Notes under the pieces: generated by a model
Databases searched by the model: none
Told to the model about the DNA's origin: nothing
The model's input: only the letters and a program-made list of their open reading frames with translations
Assembly (NCBI GenBank): GCA_011390235.1
Contig: JAABSS010000064.1
Span: 1 to 5,783 of the forward strand
Source of the DNA: Desulfotignum sp.
GTDB lineage: Bacteria; Desulfobacterota; Desulfobacteria; Desulfobacterales; Desulfobacteraceae
DNA: 5,783 nucleotides
Direction: 5' to 3'
Shown here: positions 4,786 through 5,783 of the stretch, one piece after another
Numbering within the stretch: the stretch's first letter is position 1
Layout of the letters: every line of letters starts with the position of its first letter
Program-made: the position numbers and the translations under genes

Positions 4786-5783
4786 ATGGCTGGTCTTGAA
4801 TTCTTATCCCTGATGCAGAAAATTCCTGTTGCCGTGTATCAATGTACCGGTAACCCTGCCTGGGATATCAATTTTCTGAATAACGGCATATTTTTGATTT
4901 CCGGTTACGCGTTATCCTATTTTTCCGGAGACAATTCGCACGATTACACCAGCATTATCCATCCCGAAGATCCAAAAATTCGCCAGAAAACTATCCTTAA
5001 CAGGACCGGACAGGGCAAAAAATACGTTGTTGAATATCGGATTGTTCATGCAAACGGACATCAGCTCTGGGTTCGGGAAGAGGGGTTCCCCCTCTGCGAT
5101 GACCCCGTTAACGTGCACTTCACCGGTGCCATTTCTGATGTTACCCACAAAAAAAAAGTTCTGGAAATTTTTCGTCTCAATGAATCCCGGCTGAGTGCCC
5201 TGCTCGATCTAAACCAGATGACGGACCTTCCGTTGAACGAAATTACGGGGTATGCCCTTGAAAAAGCCATTGAGCTGACCCGGAGCAAGGTTGGGTACTG
5301 TGCGTTTGTCAATAAGGAAGAAAATATTATCCGGATGTATTCATGGTCGACCCAGGCCATCAAAAACTGCCATATCAAACATAAGCAGAACACCTACCAT
5401 ATTGACCACATGGGACTCTGGGGTGAGGCCATTCGGCAGCGCAAACCCATCATCACCAATGATTATACCGCAGCCAATCCCCACAAGAGAGGACAGCCTG
5501 AAGGGCATGTCAAGATCCAGCGGCACATGAATGTGCCCGTATTCGATCAGGGCCGTATCGTTATCATCGCAGGGGTCGGCAACAAAAAAGACCCCTATGA
5601 CCAGTCCGATGTCCGCCAGGTGATCCTGATGATGGAGGGGATGTGGAACATCATCCGCAGAAAAGAGATAGAAGAAAATCTGCGCCACAGCGAGCTGAAA
5701 TATCGGAGTATTTTTGAGTATGCCGGTGCCCCGTCCCTGATCATTGAAGATGATATGACCATCTCCATGGCCAATCTCAAATT
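4786..5783 (+). CDS. PAS-GAF-PAS sensor protein, N-terminal part (output domain outside window)
   Basis: The gene is open to the right edge, giving 332 codons and no stop. Residues about 8-125 form a PAS domain with a PAC end (YRIVHANGHQLWVREEG, then FTGAISDVTHKKK). Residues about 138-292 form a GAF domain of the GAF_2 type common in deltaproteobacterial and archaeal sensors, with GLWGEAIRQRKPIITNDY near 210-227 and NKKDPYDQSD near 266-275. A second PAS begins at about 303 (SELKYRSIFEYAGAPSLII). No membrane segment is visible, so the signal is probably cytoplasmic. Most relatives end in a histidine kinase, though a GGDEF or sigma-54 output is possible; it cannot be decided here. The ATG at 4786 is preferred because GAGAG precedes it by 5 nt. 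The in-frame ATG at 4774 is the alternative and lacks a ribosome site, and an in-frame TAA lies at 4756. No functional link to cbiC is evident. Confidence 0.88.
   Translation, partial: MAGLEFLSLMQKIPVAVYQCTGNPAWDINFLNNGIFLISGYALSYFSGDNSHDYTSIIHPEDPKIRQKTILNRTGQGKKYVVEYRIVHANGHQLWVREEGFPLCDDPVNVHFTGAISDVTHKKKVLEIFRLNESRLSALLDLNQMTDLPLNEITGYALEKAIELTRSKVGYCAFVNKEENIIRMYSWSTQAIKNCHIKHKQNTYHIDHMGLWGEAIRQRKPIITNDYTAANPHKRGQPEGHVKIQRHMNVPVFDQGRIVIIAGVGNKKDPYDQSDVRQVILMMEGMWNIIRRKEIEENLRHSELKYRSIFEYAGAPSLIIEDDMTISMANLK

Noticed and set aside
5341..5688. 115-residue minus-strand frame opposite the PAS-GAF sensor
   Set aside because: The plus strand here encodes a clear GAF domain, so the opposite frame is a shadow.
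1..5783. Mobile elements, CRISPR arrays, tRNA genes, toxin-antitoxin or defence genes
   Set aside because: No transposase, regularly spaced repeats, terminal inverted repeats, cloverleaf-like sequence or defence-type protein motif was seen; all main genes are ordinary signalling or cobalamin genes.

Overview
The window reads as chromosomal DNA from an anaerobic bacterium, most likely a sulfate-reducing Desulfobacterota (a Desulfobacteraceae-like deltaproteobacterium). This is inferred from protein style: soluble multi-PAS/GAF sensor kinases, a PAS domain with a C-x8-C-x3-C motif, and corrin-ring genes of the cobI/cobO/cbiC type. No rRNA, marker gene or database search supports the assignment.

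Layout. (1) Positions 1-2327, minus strand: a two-component operon. A soluble PAS-PAS-GAF histidine kinase of the NarX/DegS (HisKA_3) class is followed by its NarL-type response regulator. The two genes overlap by 11 bp, and the regulator runs off the left edge inside its receiver domain. (2) Positions 2328-2537: an AT-rich divergent intergenic region. It holds a good sigma-70-like promoter for the kinase operon, a perfect 12-bp palindrome in the predicted kinase leader, and a weaker candidate promoter for the rightward genes. (3) Positions 2538-4606, plus strand: three cobalamin genes, cobI (precorrin-2/cobalt-factor II C20-methyltransferase), cobO (corrinoid adenosyltransferase) and cbiC (precorrin-8X methylmutase). 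A 194-bp spacer of uncertain coding status separates cobO from cbiC. (4) Positions 4607-4785: a non-coding gap with a 10-bp perfect inverted repeat. (5) From 4786 to the right edge, plus strand: the N-terminal part of a second soluble PAS-GAF-PAS sensor whose output domain lies outside the window.

How it works together. CobI and CbiC act at an early and a late step of corrin ring construction, and CobO attaches the upper adenosyl ligand. The three are co-oriented and probably co-transcribed, although they are not consecutive pathway steps, so the rest of the pathway must be encoded elsewhere. The kinase and regulator form a self-contained phosphorelay with an unknown, probably cytoplasmic or redox signal. 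Nothing in the sequence directly ties it to cobalamin apart from the shared divergent intergenic region. I see no B12 riboswitch, mobile element, tRNA, CRISPR array or phage gene.

No clearly undescribed system is visible. The points most worth checking are the cysteine-containing PAS domain, the CobO active-site variant lacking the usual Phe-x-Trp pair, the palindrome before the kinase, and the cobO-cbiC spacer.
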